Origin: Channallabes apus
Lineage: Eukaryota > Chordata > Actinopteri > Siluriformes > Clariidae
NCBI GenBank assembly: GCA_030522415.1
Contig: CM060118.1
Location: forward strand, 19,274,151 to 19,338,150
Reading direction: 5' to 3'
DNA length: 64,000 nt
A program made the position numbers and the translations under genes. Below the pieces are notes generated by a model, which had not been told where the DNA came from, searched no databases, and saw only the letters and a program-made list of their open reading frames with translations. This document shows positions 30,281 through 41,924 of the stretch, in pieces (within the stretch, counting starts at the first letter, position 1; each line of letters begins with the position of its first letter).

Positions 30281-33271
30281 ATGGCTGCACTTATTTCTGA
30301 AAATTTTAAATTTGCTGCTCTTTTCTTTAAGAGTAAAGATGTAGTGCTCTTCAATGGGCTGATTGCCCTGGGGACAGTCGCTAGTCAAACAGCATACAAT
30401 GTATTTGCCTTTGAATGCCCATGCTCTGCACAGAGGAATTATCTGTATGGGATAGCTGCTATTGGTGTACCTGCACTAGTTTTCTTTTTAATTGGAGTGA
30501 TGCTCAATCGTAGCACCTGGGACCTGGTTTCTGAATGTCGCATCAGAAAATGCCGGAAGCTCTCTGCAGCTGCTGCTTTTGCTCTTCTGGGTTCAATAGT
30601 GGGCCGTGCAGTAGTGGCTCCCGTTACCTGGTCTGTCATCTCACTCCTCAGAGGAGAGGCCTATGTTTGTGCACTGAGTGAATTTGTGGACCCTAACTCT
30701 TTGGAAAACTTCCCTTCCACTTCCCAAAGCCACATTGTTATGGCCCAGTTTCCTTGTAAGGATGTGCCTGCGGAACTGCTGCACTTTTGGAACCTCATTG
30801 AACGTCGACTCAAGTATGAATCTCAGGTAACAAACCCAACTGCAATTTCTCTAATAGTATTTTTTTTTAATACTGCTTCACATTAAGAAACCCGCAAGGC
30901 AAAACAAGCATCTATGATTTATCTTTTTTGCATGTCATCCATTGCAGTATGCAACTTAACATGATGTAAGAACATTTAGTGTGCCACAGATGATATTGCC
31001 ATTCTGTTAAAAGGCATTTTTACTACAAAAGTGTGCTATGATCGTAAACTCTAGCAAGTAGAAATTCAAATAATTTCCGTTTTTAACGCAGTTTTTTAAG
31101 TTGATTATAATTGTATATTGTGTTGAACACGTGCTAATTTATGTAATTATGGACTAAGCTCATACAGTATATAAAACTAACTTATTACACCCATATTCAC
31201 ATTCTTTTATACATATCAAAATTTGTATAAACATGATACAGCATCCATAGAGCATATTGCGTTAAGAGACTTTGTGGCAGCTCTGCATCGTTGAGGCTTA
31301 AACCACTGATCTCCTGATTAGTAACTCAGAGCCATATCCACTGAGCAACCAATGCGCTGCCCATGTTCTGTTGTTTTTAGCTTTCACCACCAAACTTAGT
31401 TGCACTTACATGAGATAAAGGTGCAGCTGTTTTGGTATTGTAGATCAAGCCTAGACTTGTTTTGCCTGAGTTAACCAATGAGAATTTAAAAAGGGGGATG
31501 GCCAATGCAAAAAAGTGAAGCATTAAGTTGATTCTACTTTAACATAATAGTTCAAAGAGAGATTGAACACACAAAGACTGCTTAAGTAATGCATATAAAC
31601 TTATGTTTTTGAATAAAAAAATATTCTGGCATAACAGCTTACCAGAACATTTTACTAGGTCCATTTTTAAATAAAATTTTTAAAGCTTTTTGTCATGTTC
31701 ACTGGGGGTTTTGAAAGGATGCTCAGAATGAAGGTTCAGATGCAAGTGTTTTTTCACAATTTATTCGTAACTCGTCTTTTAGTAATTCTTGTTCAACATA
31801 AAGGTCAAAACAAACAAAAAACACAGCTCGCCGTCAGGGCTCGCTCGCTCTGGCTCCTCTCCAGGGTCTAGCACAGTATTTACTCACACATACACACACA
31901 AGCATGCGTTTTCTACGTGAAAGAGTTCCAGTCCTTTTACGTGGCATGAAGGGCGCTTTCTGCGCTCAAAACACAGCGTACGCTGCAGGTGCCGGTTTTG
32001 CCGGCCTTACCCCGACCAGTGCGGCCTGATCAGTTCTGGAGAGGAGAACAAGGAGATCTGGTTGAGCAGCGTTTGTGTAGAAACATACAAGGTGACAAAC
32101 AGTGAACGGACAATACGCCTCGGGCTCGACTGGCTTATATAATGACACACAGGGGAGTGACACAGGTGCACATTGTTAGTGAAGGGGAGACATACCTACG
32201 TAGACACACTAGGGGGCGACAAGGCTCAGTAATCCGGTGACCCCGACCTCACCTCCCTGGGCCGTGGTGTTGCGGATGTTATACTTTTTTAATAAAAAAG
32301 GAATCATTTGCATCTTCTGTACATATAGCTACATTTTCTGTGTAAACATTAGACACAGTGGTATGTGGAATCACCAGGAGAGCAGCTGTTTCTAAAACAA
32401 CCAAACCAGCCCTTCTGGCTCCAACAATTATGCCACAGTTAATGTCAGAGGCCTTATTTTATTTTAGCATTCTGATTTCAGATGTGAACACTTGAAGCTA
32501 TTGTCTCATATCTGCATGATTTTTCATTGTGCCACTGCCAAATAATAATTTGATTTAATGCATAGGTGAATTTGCAGGCTTTCTGACCAAAATATATGTT
32601 GACTGTCTCTGTGAATGAGAGATTTTATAAATTTTACATTACCATAACCAGTATTATGTATGTTTATTTGAATTAGATTGTTGTTAGAAGAAATGATACA
32701 TTACAAAGCTTTATCTTTATCACTGGCATCATTAGTGGAATCCCCTCAGGAGTTTATTTAAAGAACAATGTTTTGGATGCTTTGCAACTGGTAACTGGTT
32801 GTATTTATAACCTGTATTTTCATTTTGTTGTTGTTTCTTAAGCTATTTGGCTGGATGTTGGTGGCTATCGTCTCTTTCACTGTGTTTCTGGCGATGTGTG
32901 GAAAGCGCTGCTGCTCTCCTTTGGGCTACCAGCAGGAAGCCTATTGGTCCACCTATCGGGCCAGTGAGCACACTCTTTTCCAGCGCACTGCTGAGACTCA
33001 CGCCAGGCTCCGAGCTGCTGAGAGCATCAAGACTTTCTTTGGGTTTGTAGCCCTGGAGGAGGACGAAAAGGTGCAACTCTCAGTCTGTCAGGGGGCCAAA
33101 CAGGCAATTTCCAGTCTGGAGTGGAACCAGATAACAGGAGTTTACTTATACAGAGAGAATGAAGGGACTCCCCTGTACAGTCGCCTCAACAAATGGGCCC
33201 ATTACACAATTGGAGACACTGAGGCCATTGAGATGGACATGTTTGGTGAAGAAGTGAAAGATCATTCATAG
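30281..33271 (+). CDS. calhm2: Calcium homeostasis modulator 2
   Basis: Two coding exons, 30281-30826 and 32843-33271, give 324 aa (human CALHM2 is 323). Starts MAALISENFKF like the human protein. Other family marks: FFKSKDVVLFNGLIALGT, FECPCSAQRNYLYGIAAIGV, VAPVTWSVISLLRGEAYVCA with LSEFVD, YESQ before the intron and LFGWM after it (TM4), then YQQEAYWSTYRASE, LFQRTAETHAR and NQITGVYLYRENEG with PLYSRLNKWA. CALHM2 forms large-pore channels and is expressed in glia in mammals. This is the only working calhm2 here; the block A copy lost exon 1. A tRNA-like SINE and another transposon fragment lie in the intron. Confidence 0.95.
31270..31375 (-). mobile_element. tRNA-derived SINE, second family
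   Basis: On the minus strand: gggcagcgcattggttgctc, agtggatatggctctgagtt, gatcagtggtttaagcctca. It has A-box and B-box-like segments of a tRNA. Similar repeats are frequent in otophysan fish in my experience. Confidence 0.6.
31690..32285. mobile_element. Unclassified insertion in calhm2 intron, LTR-like
   Basis: A GC-richer stretch with no counterpart in block A. On the + strand it has a TATA-like ggcttatataatg near 32131 and a near-terminal ggtgaccccgacctcacctc. No coding region. It could be an LTR, but no boundaries or target duplication were found. Confidence 0.4.
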
Positions 33272-33272
33272 T

Positions 33273-34739
33273 AATCAACTACATTATGGTAATTTCTTTT
33301 GTTACCCCCTGCAAATCTGAATAGTGTTTGCTTTATTCCTTTATTTTACTTACATATTTCAGTATGATAATTTATTACCTGAGATACAATTTATTTAGCT
33401 TAATGTTGGTAGGAATTTTATTTTATTGCATACTGACGCCGATTTTCTCCATTCCTAAAGACATGAAAACTCACTTGCTCATTGTCTATACCATTTTATC
33501 CTGTATATAGGGTCACGGGGGACCGGAGCCTATCTCAGGAGACATCGCAGGGCACACACATAAACACTCATTTACATGCTATGGGCAATTTGGGGAACGC
33601 CAGTTACCCTAATCTGCATGTCTTTTGACTGTGGGAGGAACCCGGAGTACCCGAAAGGAAACCCACCAAGCATGCAAACTCCATGCATACAGAATCAAAC
33701 CTGGCTGGGAATCAAATCCAGACCCTGGAGATGCAAGGCGACAGTGCTTACCACTAAGCTACCATGCCGCCAAGACATGGAAAGCCTATGTTGAATGTGT
33801 CTGCGTGTGTGTGTGTGTGTGCACATGTGTGTGCTCTCTGCCATGGATTCAGTTCTCATATGCAGTGAATTGTCCTGCCATGGACCCAGTGTTGCCAGAA
33901 TCGGGTCCAGATTCACCACAAGCCTAACCATGATAAAGCGTTTACTGAAGATAAATAAATCAATGTTATCTCAGGTAGCCCCTATGCTTAGACATGTTTT
34001 TGTGCGATACAGACAACTATTGTTAAATATTGTACAATATATTAAAATATATTTTACTATAATTTGTGTTTTACTTTCTCTTCAATGTATAGTTTAAAAT
34101 TATATTTAATTAGGTTTCCATTCACATTCAAGCTAATAGCAGCTCCAGATGGTCCTTATATTTCCTCTGTTAACACTTGCAGGAGTACAGTAAAACTGTG
34201 ACAAACAAAACATTTGTTTTTCCCTAAAAATAGCAGCCTCACCTTAGACTTCAGAAGTTATTTTTCAAGCATTCTTGGAAACAAAGTAGTAGTAGTGCAA
34301 ATATATTAAAATACTGAAATATATTTAAATGTTCTATAAATTTTGCTTTTTAAAATCCAGATATTATTTATATTAAGCATTTTAAATTCATTTATTAGTT
34401 GATTAAGTGATTGTTTATTTCATTGTCACACATTACTGATCACAGAAGGAATATTAAAGCTGTTTTCTTTTTAAAATTTGAATGTGAAAAGTTCATGCTC
34501 TAGTCATTACAGTCATGGCTGACGGCACTACTGCGATTATCATTGAATACCATAGTGAAGGACAATATTTCTATTCACAAAGCACCATTCTATTATTCCA
34601 CTCTTTCTTTCCACACCCTCATTTCTTTCTGCTGCCTTCACAGTGTGTCCAAGCTCTGTTTATTTTTCTGTGTGGGTCACCCGAGGAGCTAAATGACTCC
34701 TATTCCTCTCACAACCTTGCAGAATGTATACGCCTGGCT
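33273..34739. other. Interval between calhm2 and rnf122-like gene
   Basis: calhm2 3'UTR and noncoding DNA. One SINE (33495-33772) and a short (GT)n near 33803 are the only recognisable features. Confidence 0.5.
33495..33772 (-). mobile_element. tRNA-derived SINE, nearly full length
   Basis: Minus strand. The tRNA-like head is at the right end (ggcggcatggtagcttagtg, gtaagcactgtcgccttgca). The body includes cagattagggtaactggcgt and gtgtgccctgcgatgtctcc; the tail side is cgtgaccctatatacaggat. The best complete copy of the main SINE in this window. Confidence 0.8.
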
Positions 34740-35886
34740 GCTGTCACCTCTTAATAGCCTGCAGCTGCAGAGGGCAAGAGGCTGAGAGCGCATGAGTCAG
34801 ACAGACAGAGTGAGAGAGAGAGAGAGAAAGAAAGTGTGCGACACATAGAGAAAGGAGGGGGTGGGTGAAAGGAGAGCTGTGATGCAGACAGCGAATCACA
34901 TGAGCAGAGATCTGTTTACAAACTGAGCAAGCAAGAAGTGCTCGACACCATTATGAGCACCCAGAGCTGGAGGAGATCAGGAAAACACTGAACCTAAAAT
35001 ACACACAAAGTGTGGACCCCTTTTTCTCTAAACTGTCATCTTTGCTGTTCCTTTTCTTTTGCAAGTTTGTGAAGGGGAGAGAACGAGACAGATGGTGAAG
35101 AGGGGAGCAAGCCATCACCAGCACAAACCCACTCTGAGCTTTTGAAGAAGGTAAATTCATGCAGGAAATTGGACTGGCTACGTCTGCTTCTTTGTGATCA
35201 GGACAGGAAGACTGTCCTTGCAAAAAAGGACAAGAAAACCAGGTGAAGAGTGAGAAAGGCAGGAGAAGGCAACACAAATCTTTTGATAAGTAGACAAAGC
35301 TACTGTGAGTAGAGCCATAAGTTTTCTGCCTTGTACTGTATATGTGCTCACCCAGAAGTAGACAGAGCACTTGGTGTTATTGTATGTGTAATGTAATGAT
35401 GAGAATTATAAAATGTCAGTGATGAACAACTCAGCTCACACTACAGTCTAATCTGCCTTAAACATCAAGCTAAAAAGGGACGGCTTGATGTACCCAAACC
35501 TGAAGTTTGCTTTTGAAACATGACACTGGAGAAAAAAGGAAGTTAAAACCATGCCATGCATTAAGAACAATGCTGAATGTTGCTTTCCTGGAAAAGAAGT
35601 GAACATTTTTATCACAGTGCCAATTTTTGACTGGAAAAATTTGTGACTTGACTTCAACCAAGAAAACATGTACATTCTGCCGGCAAGGGAATGTGGTGGG
35701 TGCTCATATGTTAACCAGAGACAGTGAGGATTTCGTGAGCTTTGTCGTGGGAGTTTTGCAAGAGTTCAGATTTTACAGATCTGTTTTTTTAAGGGGATAA
35801 ATAACTTGCTGGCATATTTCAACATTGTCTTTCTGGAAATCATTATTGATTAGCTGGATTGACTGGAACAACCTGGCCTTTTGTTT
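34740..35886 (+). promoter_or_regulatory. Likely promoter and 5'UTR of the rnf122-like gene
   Basis: Upstream of the first coding exon the sequence becomes less AT-rich and purine-rich, with tgagtca (AP-1-like) near 34793 and a (GA)n run near 34815. Many ATGs lie between there and 35887, so the true transcription start is likely close to the coding exon. Not resolved. Confidence 0.3.
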
Positions 35887-38800
35887 ATGAACCTACTTCA
35901 GTGGTATAACAGTAAGTATGAATCATAGCAACCCCCTCAAATAACACTACAATTGCTGTGTCTTTGTGTGTTCTGCTAGCTGCTAAGAAAAACACGAAAT
36001 TAACAGCATTGGCTGACATGTGCTTTCTATTAATAATTTGCTAACAACCTCTTATACAATTAAAAGTGAAAGACATTTCTTATATGCCCTGGACTTGTGC
36101 ACAGACTGCAGAATGACTTATTGTCTCTGTGTCATTCTGGGTTTTTGTATCAAATTAATGTATGCTGTTTGGCAGCCCATGACCTCTGTTGTCAGCCACC
36201 ATTGTTTCCCAAATGGTGATTCCTGCCCAGGTTGGTGAATCCATAACGTGCACAGCATGCATCGAAAGTGCCCTATGTGCTTTGCACCCCCTTACCCCAT
36301 TAAGCAGAGCAGATGGTGGCTTCGTGGAAGAGGGAGGGCTGTGTCTGCAAAGCACTTTTATTTGCTTTTGTGTATGCACAATTGCCCAGGATTTACTCAA
36401 GCTCTGCCAACTGCCCCAACTTTCTCTCAGTCTTTCAAATTGTCTCCTGCCAGCTACATTTTCCCTTAGAGCTTTAACTCAAGATATCCATACTTAGAAG
36501 TCTATAATCTGTGGCTGTATCATAAGTGAGGTGCTCTTTTGCCAATATTATTATTATTATTATTATTATGGGGTTTTTTTGCTGTCAAAAGTGGAGGTGG
36601 CCAAAGAGATGATTTGTAATTCTCTTTGTATGTGATTTAAAAAAAATGATGAACAATTTGCTTGGAAAACAGATAATACAATTACATTGTAAGCTTGGTA
36701 ATTTTAGCAGTTTAGCAGCAGAAACATGTTGGGCTATACTCATTTATTTGTTAGGGTAATGTGAAGAGTTTTTCTCATGATATTGCTGTTACAGTCAAAT
36801 GTGTTCCAGTGTAACTTCCTAGAGAGACTAGATTGTGTTGGTCAATAACTGAGAAAGTGTTGAAAGAAATTTAACTGTAACATACACCATGCACTCTATG
36901 AACATACAATAGGATATGTAGCATCTGTAATGGTAATTATTTTGGGAACAAAGGCAATGTCTCTGCTTTGTCTGTTACAGTTTATTCAGTAGTTATTGTG
37001 AAACAGTTTATAACACATACTGTATATTATATGTAGGAGTCAAGTAGGACTGAAGGGATTTCATTATGTGAGAATCCTTTATGTTGTCCCACAGTGGAGG
37101 ATTTCTGTTCTGTCTTTGTCACTCCCACATACAGAGGGTATGAGAGATGACCAGGGCTAAGGTTGTCTATCACTATATTCATAGTAGGAATTTTGCACAA
37201 AAAAAAAAAACAAGATAGCACAAGCTGATTTATTTTGTGCTATTTTTAAAATATATTTTACATTGATAAAAACATAATACAGCATGCACAGCTTTCTTTT
37301 TTATGATACAAATTTTGTGGTTGGAGTATTTGAATTCTATTAAAACCTCTAGGTTACAGTATTATTCAACGGATTTTGCCCAGTGTCTACATGCATCACA
37401 TAAGTTATGTGTAGCTGAATGCAAACTATATTCTTAATGGGATATCCCATTGGCTCTGTACATTGAGAGTGTACAAACAGCCCACTATAAATAAATAAAT
37501 AAAAGCTGATAAGTTTCACATTTGAGTTTTGCCTTGATATTCAATATGGTGCAGTCACTATTTATTATAGCACAGAATCACATCTCATTTTATCAAACTA
37601 TCTAATAAAATTTGATTATTAAAACCTATTTTATGAATAGGTTATTCATAAAATGAGCAAACAGCTATGACTTCAACCTCACTGAAAATCAGAATTAGAA
37701 AGAATTTAATTGACTAAGTAAGATTTCATTTACAAGGAATCTGACTTGCTCCATTAACACAAACTAAAAAAAACACATTGGAGAAAGAGGAAAAATAAAA
37801 CAACAATATTAAAATAAATATATAATAAGAGGTATACTGTATATACTTTTTCATTGTATGCAATTTGCAGTCTGAGCGTTATGTATAGATTAGACAAATG
37901 GTTAAGGAATGAAACCTCTAAGAACTCAATGCTTAATCCAAATATTACTGAGTAAAGGAGTCCCAGCTTACAAAAATAATTTTACAACCAGTGGAATAGA
38001 CGGTTCTCCACATGTCAGTGTGTGCAATACAGTACTGTAAGTATGCAAGGTGAAACATTCTCTCAGAAAAAAAGAGTGCCTGAAAGGAAAAGCCTACTTA
38101 TTAGAACTACTGTTTTTGAGTGATGTACTGTATGTTCAACCCTAATCATTAGGGAGACACTTCTATTTTCAGTGTAAGTGTATGTATTACAGTGAAAAGT
38201 TCATGCAACTCACTGAATCCATCTGGGAGTTACAGTGTTACAGTGATATGAGAAACAGAAGGACGTGCTGCTCCTCAGTTTATACAATATGCATGCTGGA
38301 GCCATAGTGAACTGTACACATGAGAGCTTCTGTGCTGTATGTGGTCAGCCAAGGGGCTTGTAAAGGCAAATACATGATCCACATATACCTATCAGTTGAG
38401 TAACAAATACTAATTTGCCATTCATACTCACAGTGAAACTGGCAAACAGTATGAGGCTCATTTAAACTAAAAGCTTTTAAAGCTCCAGTCAGAATCAGCA
38501 CAAGTGCAGCCTGAATATTAACCTTGGAATAATTAAGAGAAAAACACATCATGTATCTTCGTTATTAGCCCAAATACTGGTTATAGTAAAAAAACAGCTT
38601 ATACTGTATGTTACCATGAACACTAATCTTAGCTTTGAATTGAATGAAATGTGAATATGTTTGTTTATGGCCTTGCAGGATGCTTGAGTGACCAAAGCCT
38701 ACATATTATAGACTGCAAAATGTCCACAGATGTCACATACCCCCTAACCCTGAATGTCTATATCATCATTCTTGGCATTGGCCTCTTCATCTTTATGTTG

Positions 38801-39352
38801 AGCCTCATCTTCTGTTGTTACCTGTTCAGGTAATCCTGTAGTATTTAGTCAATCACATTATAGTACTGAAATTTTCACTTTGACCTTATTGTTTTGTGAC
38901 AGAGTTGAATATAGATTAAAATATATCTTGATTTACATATTACTTAAGTGTAAAAATGAACTTAAATAAGTCATATGTGTCATGCAATTTATTCACTGCA
39001 TTTATTCACAGCCTGAGACGGCAGGTTACACGGGAACAGTTTGGGTACAATGAGGTACAGTTTAATTCTAGTATAGTTATAGTATAAAGTATATTAAAAT
39101 TTTCATAAATTGTTTTAAGGCTAATATCCTTCTCCTCTGTTCATAGGTTGTTTTAAAGGGATCAGAGAAGAAGCTAAGCCTTATTGGTGTAAGTAAACAA
39201 GAACAACAATAACAAAATCCTAATAAAGACAGTATTGATGTTTGATGACAGAAACCACACCCAACCTTTGCAATTATGCAAAACTAAGAAGAAACAAGTT
39301 AATACTTTTAAAATAAATATTCAAGCTTCTGGCAGTTTGCAATAAAAGTCTC

Positions 39353-39401
<49 letters not shown>

Positions 39402-40048
39402 CTCTCACCCTGCAGCAGACCTGTGCTGTTTGTCTGGAGGAGTTCAGAAGCAGGGAGGAACTCGGTGTTTGTCCCTGCTCACATGCCTTCCACAAGAAGT
39501 AAGATAATGTCCCATACTGCTGCAACACACAAGCCCATTCACATATCTCACATATCAAATTCAGTACATTTAACTATAGGTTTAGCTGTCACTTAGTTAC
39601 AAGGCACTGATAGAGGAAACCATAGAGGTAAAAATGCTATCATTATATTTAAACTGTTGTTATTAACTTACGAGAATATGTCAGATGCAAGGCCTGTGAT
39701 GCAACTGACTCATCATAATTCTGTGGAATGCTATAAAAACTAGGGCCTGAAATTCAAAACAGCTAAGAAAACTGAACTTGAATGTTCAGTAAATTAAAAT
39801 GAGGAAGATTGCAGTAATCATCTGATGTTTATGCCATGACACAGAGTAACCTTGTGTTCTGATGATTATATTACAAACAGACGGAAATATAACCTCTCTC
39901 TCTTTCTCTCTCTCCTCTCCTCTAAAGGTGTTTGGTAAAGTGGCTGGAAATACGAAGTGTCTGCCCCATGTGTAATAAACCCATCTGCAGGCTTCATCCT
40001 GACCCCCCACAGGGGGCTGAGGGCATACAGAACCCCCTGCAGGTGTGA
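35887..40048 (+). CDS. rnf122-like: RNF122/RNF24-type RING-H2 membrane ubiquitin ligase
   Basis: Six coding exons: 35887-35911, 38679-38829, 39012-39054, 39147-39188, 39416-39498 and 39928-40048. All junctions are GT-AG and phases agree, giving 154 aa (human RNF122 is 155). Exon 1 gives MNLLQWYN, matching MHPFQWCN of RNF122. One membrane helix spans about residues 34-58 ([20 protein letters not shown]). The RING-H2 has the full ligand set C90, C93, C108, H110, H113, C116, C127, C130, followed by CPMCNKPI. The family attaches ubiquitin from internal membranes. The match is closer to RNF122 than to RNF24 in the RING. Intron 1 is 2.8 kb; the other introns are short. A long TC/TATC tract sits against the exon 5 acceptor. 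Confidence 0.9.
36544..36569. repeat. (ATT)n microsatellite in rnf122-like intron 1
   Basis: Eight or nine att units. The rest of this intron shows no recognisable feature. Confidence 0.8.
39349..39405. repeat. (TC)n/(TATC)n tract at an acceptor
   Basis: A compound pyrimidine microsatellite ends about ten bases before the exon 5 acceptor of the rnf122-like gene and forms its polypyrimidine tract. Confidence 0.9.
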
Positions 40049-40492
40049 CAGAAGAGGCCTCGTGGCAGGAATAGAAAGATAGCTGAGTCTCTCAGTGGAA
40101 CTTCAAAGACTTCAACTAAGAATGATGGCTTAAAGAAATTAAGTGTCACATGATGTGATGTAGCCCAGTCAGCTGACTTCCTTTCTACCACTTAAAAAAA
40201 AAAAAAAAGTCCAAATTTTCACACAAAGTCTGAAAACATGTAGCTATGCTTAATGGACCTAGTGTCTTATGAATGAGTGAAGAGATTTAAGTTAATAAGT
40301 TGAACAGTACATGGATGGTTTGAGAAGACATGGCACAATGTACATATATTCATAGCACTGCCAAGGGAAGAGAACACTATATTACCACAGACAAAATCTT
40401 TGTATGAACAAATTTCTAATCAGAAAATTGTACGACATTGTAGTATCCAAACACAGACCCACGGGGAGATGGTCTTTGTCACTGGTCATAGT

Positions 40493-40620
40493 TATTCATT
40501 CATTCATTCATTCATTCATCTTCAGAGTCATGATGGATCCAGAGTCCATCCTGGGAACACTAGCTGTGAGGTGCTAATACACCCTGGATAGGTCGCCACA
40601 CATCCATACATTAACACGTT
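40493..40620 (-). mobile_element. SINE 3' tail with (ATTC)n
   Basis: An attc tetranucleotide run followed by tcttcagagtcatgatggat and acaccctggataggtcgcca is the reversed tail of the main SINE type. Lies in the likely 3'UTR or flank of the rnf122-like gene. Confidence 0.55.
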
Positions 40621-41924
40621 CACTTATAGCATTTTTATCTTGCCAAAATGTGTTTGTGAAAGAGTGGATCAAAAAAGTTACTGAATATGAATAACCATAT
40701 TATTTTATTTTATTCCTTTTTTTTTTTTTAATCAGTGTAACAGTCCCAGCACTCCAGATTCAGGACCAGGTTTGGGCAAATAGGACTTTGATTAAGTGTA
40801 AAATGTAAATGATGCATTAGAACCAGTGTTTGTTAATTATTTGCTAAAGTGGATTTCTTGATAATTGAGTGAATTTCTTAATAAACATATAAATAAGACA
40901 CATTGCAACTCTGTTTGAAGTATAGTGATGTCATGTATATTCTGACTTTAATTATTCATTAATTAAAGCTGAATTAAGTCTCATATATAAGACTGAATTA
41001 CAAATGCAACAAAAACCTTTATAATGACCAAATGCAACCAATTCCTATGATAAATCTAATTATTTTAAACAGCAATTTTAGCAGTTTGTTTTAACAGGTG
41101 AACTTGTGATTATCTATGGAACGATATCGCGGACAATATTCAAATGCAATTGCAAATAGCTTTTGCAATTGCGTTTCCCATACGTGGACGCACAAAGTGT
41201 GCCATAATTCAAATGCAATTGCAAACTTTGCATTACCGTTTGCTGATTCGCCTTTGCGAGCGCACACTGACTGCCAAATTTCAAATGAAAAAACAAAGTC
41301 CATTTGCATTTGTATTTCCCAGGTCTTACACGTCATGAACCTGTCATATTTAAGTAGCAAAATCAATCACCACGTTTGCTTTTTCACTTTCTCTGCGCCG
41401 CGCGTCAAGCCGGCCAAAATTCAAACGCAATCGCTAATCCATTTGCAATTGCATTTCCAACACGTTACACAGAAACCTGTCAATCAGCGTCAGGGGCGGG
41501 TCTATACTGTGGGGCGGGATTGTATGGGGAGTGACGTCACTCGCACTCGCCGACCAAGAGGGGGATATTTGAGCACTGGAGGTGAACCGAGATTATCTCA
41601 TTTGTTTATCAAGAAATAAACACACAAAAATGACAAATCGCATATTTTCTTGCTCCGGAGTGGACAGAGAAGTTTTTACAAATAAAAATATTTTTAGATC
41701 TTCTCCTGTTACAGCCTGCTGGAGCTAAATCTTTCAGAAACGCTGCGTACCGGTGTTATGCGCTAAAATGCCTCCCTGCCACTGATTGCACCCCCACAAA
41801 ATCTCTGTCAAATATATGAGGACATCACAATCAAATATTCATATTATTATTATCAAATATAATATATGAATATTATCACGAAGCGATTTTTATTATAAAT
41901 AAGAAATATAAAAATATACATGTA

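Noticed and set aside
34951..35370. 139-codon minus-strand frame
   Set aside because: It is antisense to the probable leader of the rnf122-like gene and has low-complexity composition without a domain.
41116..41619. 167-codon frame in each foldback arm
   Set aside because: Openness in both arms follows from their identity and counts once. Its residues mirror the repeated subterminal words, and no domain is recognisable.
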